Source of the DNA: Chloroflexia bacterium
GTDB taxonomy: Bacteria > Chloroflexota > Chloroflexia > Thermomicrobiales > JALYUS01
Direction: 5' to 3'
DNA: 7,988 nt
Assembly (NCBI GenBank): GCA_025924435.1
Contig: JAICIL010000212.1
Coordinates: 1 to 7,988, forward strand
The notes below the pieces were generated by a model. That model made no database searches. It was not told the origin of the DNA and worked only from the letters and a program-made list of their open reading frames with translations. Positions 6,295 through 7,988 of the stretch are shown here, one piece after another; the stretch's first letter is position 1; the number at the start of each line of letters is the position of its first letter. The position numbers and the translations under genes were made by a program.

Positions 6295-6882
6295 ATGGCA
6301 CGCGCGCGCACCGTCCACGGCCTGAAACCGAAGGGAACCGTCCGTGCCAACGCGCGGAAGATCGTCGCCGTTCGCACGGACGAGTTCTTCGCCTTCGCGC
6401 CCGCGCTCGCCGACCCGACGAATGTCCGCGAACTGCACGACATGCGCATCGCCGCCAAGCGCCTCCGCTACGCGCTCGAACTCTTCGCAGACGCGCTCGG
6501 CCCCGATACCACCGCGTGCATCGAGCGCATCAAGGAGTTCCAGGAGATCGTCGGCGACATCCACGACCACGACGTGCATGCGGACATCCTGCGCGCCCAT
6601 CTGGAGACACTCGCCGCCGCCCGCGCCCGCACCCTCGCGGATCGCGCGGTACAGACGGACGAGGAGATCGAATCATTCAAGGAGCGGTGCCGCGCCTTCG
6701 TCACCGACGATGCCTGGGTCGCGGAGCAGGCCGCCCTCGCCGCCGCCCTCGCCCGCACGATGCGCGAGCGGCGCGAGCGGCACACCGACCTCGTTGCGCG
6801 ATGGGAGCAGTGGAGCGCGGCGGGCCTGCGCGAGCAGTTGGACGCCCTCTCCCCCGGCCCCTCCCCGAAAAGGGAGGGGTGA
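6295..6882 (+). CDS. CHAD-domain protein, C-terminal half of the domain
   Basis: The 195-residue, soluble, helical protein carries the second CHAD motif, ELHDMRIAAKRLRYALELF (46-64, with His48, Arg51, Lys55, Arg56, Arg58). KRLRYALE is typical of the C-terminal bundle of CHAD domains. It is followed by IKEFQEIVGDIHDHDVH (79-95), the usual Q-x-x-x-G-x-x-H-D signature. The basic lead VHGLKPKGTVRANARKIVAVR (7-27) resembles that of short stand-alone CHAD proteins. Polyphosphate binding is the expected role. ATG 6295 follows a strong GGAGG (6286-6290); the in-frame ATG 6232 lies in the repeat and lacks one. The last 11 residues (LSPGPSPKREG) are encoded by a palindromic repeat and are likely not part of the fold. 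It may pair with the preceding protein to rebuild a whole CHAD domain (inference). Confidence 0.92.
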   Translation: MARARTVHGLKPKGTVRANARKIVAVRTDEFFAFAPALADPTNVRELHDMRIAAKRLRYALELFADALGPDTTACIERIKEFQEIVGDIHDHDVHADILRAHLETLAAARARTLADRAVQTDEEIESFKERCRAFVTDDAWVAEQAALAAALARTMRERRERHTDLVARWEQWSAAGLREQLDALSPGPSPKREG

Positions 6883-6970
6883 CGCATCGCAATGCCATGC
6901 CCTTCCCCGTAATGCTTCGACCTCCCGGAGATTCGCTCCCCTTCCCGACATGGGAAGGGGTCGGGGGTTA
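6851..6970. repeat. Compound palindromic repeat at the convergent gene ends
   Basis: Two hairpins lie inside a larger inverted repeat. CCCCTCCC (6858-6865) pairs with GGGAGGGG (6872-6879), and CCCCTTCCC (6938-6946) pairs perfectly with GGGAAGGGG (6952-6960). Outside them, CCCCCGGCCCC (6851-6861) pairs with 6957-6967 at 10 of 11 positions. The element fills the space between the CHAD gene and the convergent methyltransferase and holds or touches both stop codons (TGA 6880-6882 and, on the minus strand, TAA 6968-6970). It is related to the repeat at 1967-2016. It could end transcription from both sides, although no T-runs follow the stems. Confidence 0.8.
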
Positions 6971-7774
6971 GGCCGCCCGGCAGCGGTACAGCCCGACATC
7001 CTTCGGATCGCGCCAGATGCCGCCCATCGCCGCGAGGCGGCGGGTCGCCTCCGCCGTCAGCCAGTCGTGGACCTCCGCGAGCAGGTGGGGATGCTCCGCC
7101 GTCTGCCGCACCGCCATCATCGTCATCAGATAGCGGACGATTGGCTCCGGCTCGGTGAAGATGAAGGCGTTGGAGACGATTGTCTCCTCGACCACCGGAT
7201 AGGTGGCGCGCAGGATGCCCGGCGCGTTCTCGATCCCGAAGGTCGCGGCGGGGAGGGGCGGGATGGGCAGGCCGAAGTGGGCGAGCATGTCGCCGCGCAG
7301 GGCGGCGATGTGTGGCACGTCGCGCTGGCCGTTCGTGACGGCGAGGACGGCGCCGCCGGGTCCGGTGACGCGGGCGAACTCCCCGAGCGCGCCGGGGATG
7401 TCCGGAACGTGGTAGAGCATGTGCCGCGCGGAGACGATATCGAACGAACCGTCGGGGAAGGGGAGCGCGTTCGCCTCGCCCGTGGACCATGCGATCTCCG
7501 ACCCCGCCGATATTTCCCCGGCCGCCGCGATCATCGCGGCGGACTGATCCAGCCCGGCGAGTCGCCCGGTGTGGCCGTGCGCGCGCAGGTAGCGCGGGAA
7601 TGCGCCGGGGCCGCAGCCGACATCGAGGAGCGCCTCGACCCCCGTCAGGCCGAGTGCCCGGACACATTCCGCGTCGAGATCAATCTGCCGCTCGCTGTAC
7701 CGCGCGTGTGTCTCGACGCGGATGCGCAGCAAGTCTGTCGTCCGATACTGCTCCACCACTTCCCGCGCGACCAC
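6968..7774 (-). CDS. Class I SAM-dependent methyltransferase (Methyltransf_11 type)
   Basis: The 268-residue protein has the Rossmann-fold methyltransferase motifs in order: ALLDVGCGPGAFPRYL (48-63, motif I, SAM glycine loop), GLDQSAAMI (74-82, post-I acidic strand end), ALPFPDGSFDIVSARHMLYH (103-122, motifs II/III with the DIV strand) and EFARVTGPGGAVLAVTNG (132-149). The C-terminal part (about 160-268) should bind the methyl acceptor, which cannot be named; a small molecule is usual for this type. The chosen start is GTG 7774, six bases after AAAGGGG (7787-7781). The open frame runs up to a TTG in the upstream repeat, but those 17 residues are repeat-encoded. The gene converges on the CHAD operon, so co-regulation with it is unlikely. 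It follows the partial minus-strand gene at the right edge and may share its transcript. Confidence 0.9.
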   Translation of the reverse strand: MVAREVVEQYRTTDLLRIRVETHARYSERQIDLDAECVRALGLTGVEALLDVGCGPGAFPRYLRAHGHTGRLAGLDQSAAMIAAAGEISAGSEIAWSTGEANALPFPDGSFDIVSARHMLYHVPDIPGALGEFARVTGPGGAVLAVTNGQRDVPHIAALRGDMLAHFGLPIPPLPAATFGIENAPGILRATYPVVEETIVSNAFIFTEPEPIVRYLMTMMAVRQTAEHPHLLAEVHDWLTAEATRRLAAMGGIWRDPKDVGLYRCRAA

Positions 7775-7797
7775 TCGCAGCCCCTTTCGTACGCTCG

Positions 7798-7910
7798 TGA
7801 ACCGCCAAGACGCCGAGAGCGCCAAGAAGACGAAAGTAGGAGTTACGCGGTTCGCGAGAAAATCTGCCCTCTTTGTATTTCTTGGCGTCCTTGGCGTCTT
7901 GGCGGTTCAA
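7798..7910. repeat. Palindromic CGCCAAG-type repeat upstream of the methyltransferase
   Basis: TGAACCGCCAAGACGCC (7798-7814) pairs perfectly with its reverse complement at 7893-7909. Both arms carry three CGCCAAG-like units and close at GCCAAGAA / TTCTTGGC (7821-7828, 7879-7886). It is the second member of the family seen at 5599-5702; the ends are alike and the 50-base middle differs. On the minus strand the TTGA at its edge supplies a TGA that ends the partial reading frame entering from the right. Confidence 0.88.
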
Positions 7911-7988
7911 ACCCCCTCGTCGCCCGTTCCATCGTGCGGCAGTATGCCGGGCGTGCGGGCGGCGCGCAAGGCGATGATGAAGGCGGCG
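7907..7988 (-). CDS. C-terminal end of an unknown gene (partial)
   Basis: On the minus strand an open frame enters from the right edge and ends with TGA at 7909-7907. The visible end is 26 residues, beginning AAFIIALRAARTPG and closing DGTGDEGV. There is too little to name a family. The stop codon formed by the repeat arm fits the pattern of the other genes in the window, and the orientation would put it upstream of the methyltransferase in one transcript. A short plus-strand frame beginning at ATG 7944 is the competing reading but has no ribosome binding site. Confidence 0.35.
   Translation of the reverse strand, partial: AAFIIALRAARTPGILPHDGTGDEGV

Noticed and set aside
6468..7667. 399-residue minus-strand open frame overlapping the methyltransferase and the second CHAD gene
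   Set aside because: It is in a different frame from the methyltransferase, which has all SAM-binding motifs, and it reads Arg-rich low-complexity sequence.
7772..7825. Longer methyltransferase start at TTG 7825, adding 17 residues
   Set aside because: The added residues are encoded by the palindromic repeat, and AAAGGGG stands at the right distance before GTG 7774.
5599..7910. Repeats as a CRISPR array
   Set aside because: The units are only 7-9 bases, inverted and without regular unique spacers. No cas gene is present.

Overview
This is a GC-rich, densely coded bacterial chromosomal segment. The GC-rich codon usage, the actinobacterial/CPR-like MutY without a Nudix domain, the HprK-related protein and the abundant palindromic intergenic repeats would suit Chloroflexota or a similar high-GC lineage. 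That placement is inference, because no rRNA or other decisive marker is present. I see no tRNA, rRNA, CRISPR array, transposase or phage gene.

Layout. (1) Positions 65-1926 hold a divergent DNA-repair pair, mutM (minus) and a mutY-type glycosylase (plus), sharing a 71-bp promoter region. Together they form the core of the 8-oxoguanine (GO) repair system. (2) Positions 2105-3346 hold a secreted alpha/beta-hydrolase with its own promoter. (3) Positions 3589-6882 look like one plus-strand operon: an HprK-related protein with a ruined P-loop, a complete Ppx/GppA phosphatase, and two short CHAD proteins. CHAD domains bind polyphosphate and Ppx hydrolyses it, so this reads as a polyphosphate module. 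(4) On the minus strand, converging on that operon, lie a SAM-dependent methyltransferase (6968-7774) and the last codons of another gene running off the right edge.

Two observations stand out. First, the two CHAD genes carry the N-terminal and the C-terminal half of one CHAD domain. They lie in the same reading frame, and the only stop between them is a TAG inside a palindromic repeat, so one ancestral gene seems to have been split by a repeat. Second, several different families of palindromic repeats sit exactly at gene 3' ends. In most cases the stop codon of the gene lies in or directly against a repeat arm (mutM, ppx, both CHAD genes, the methyltransferase and the edge gene). These elements probably serve as transcript ends or as tolerated insertion sites and have reshaped C-termini.
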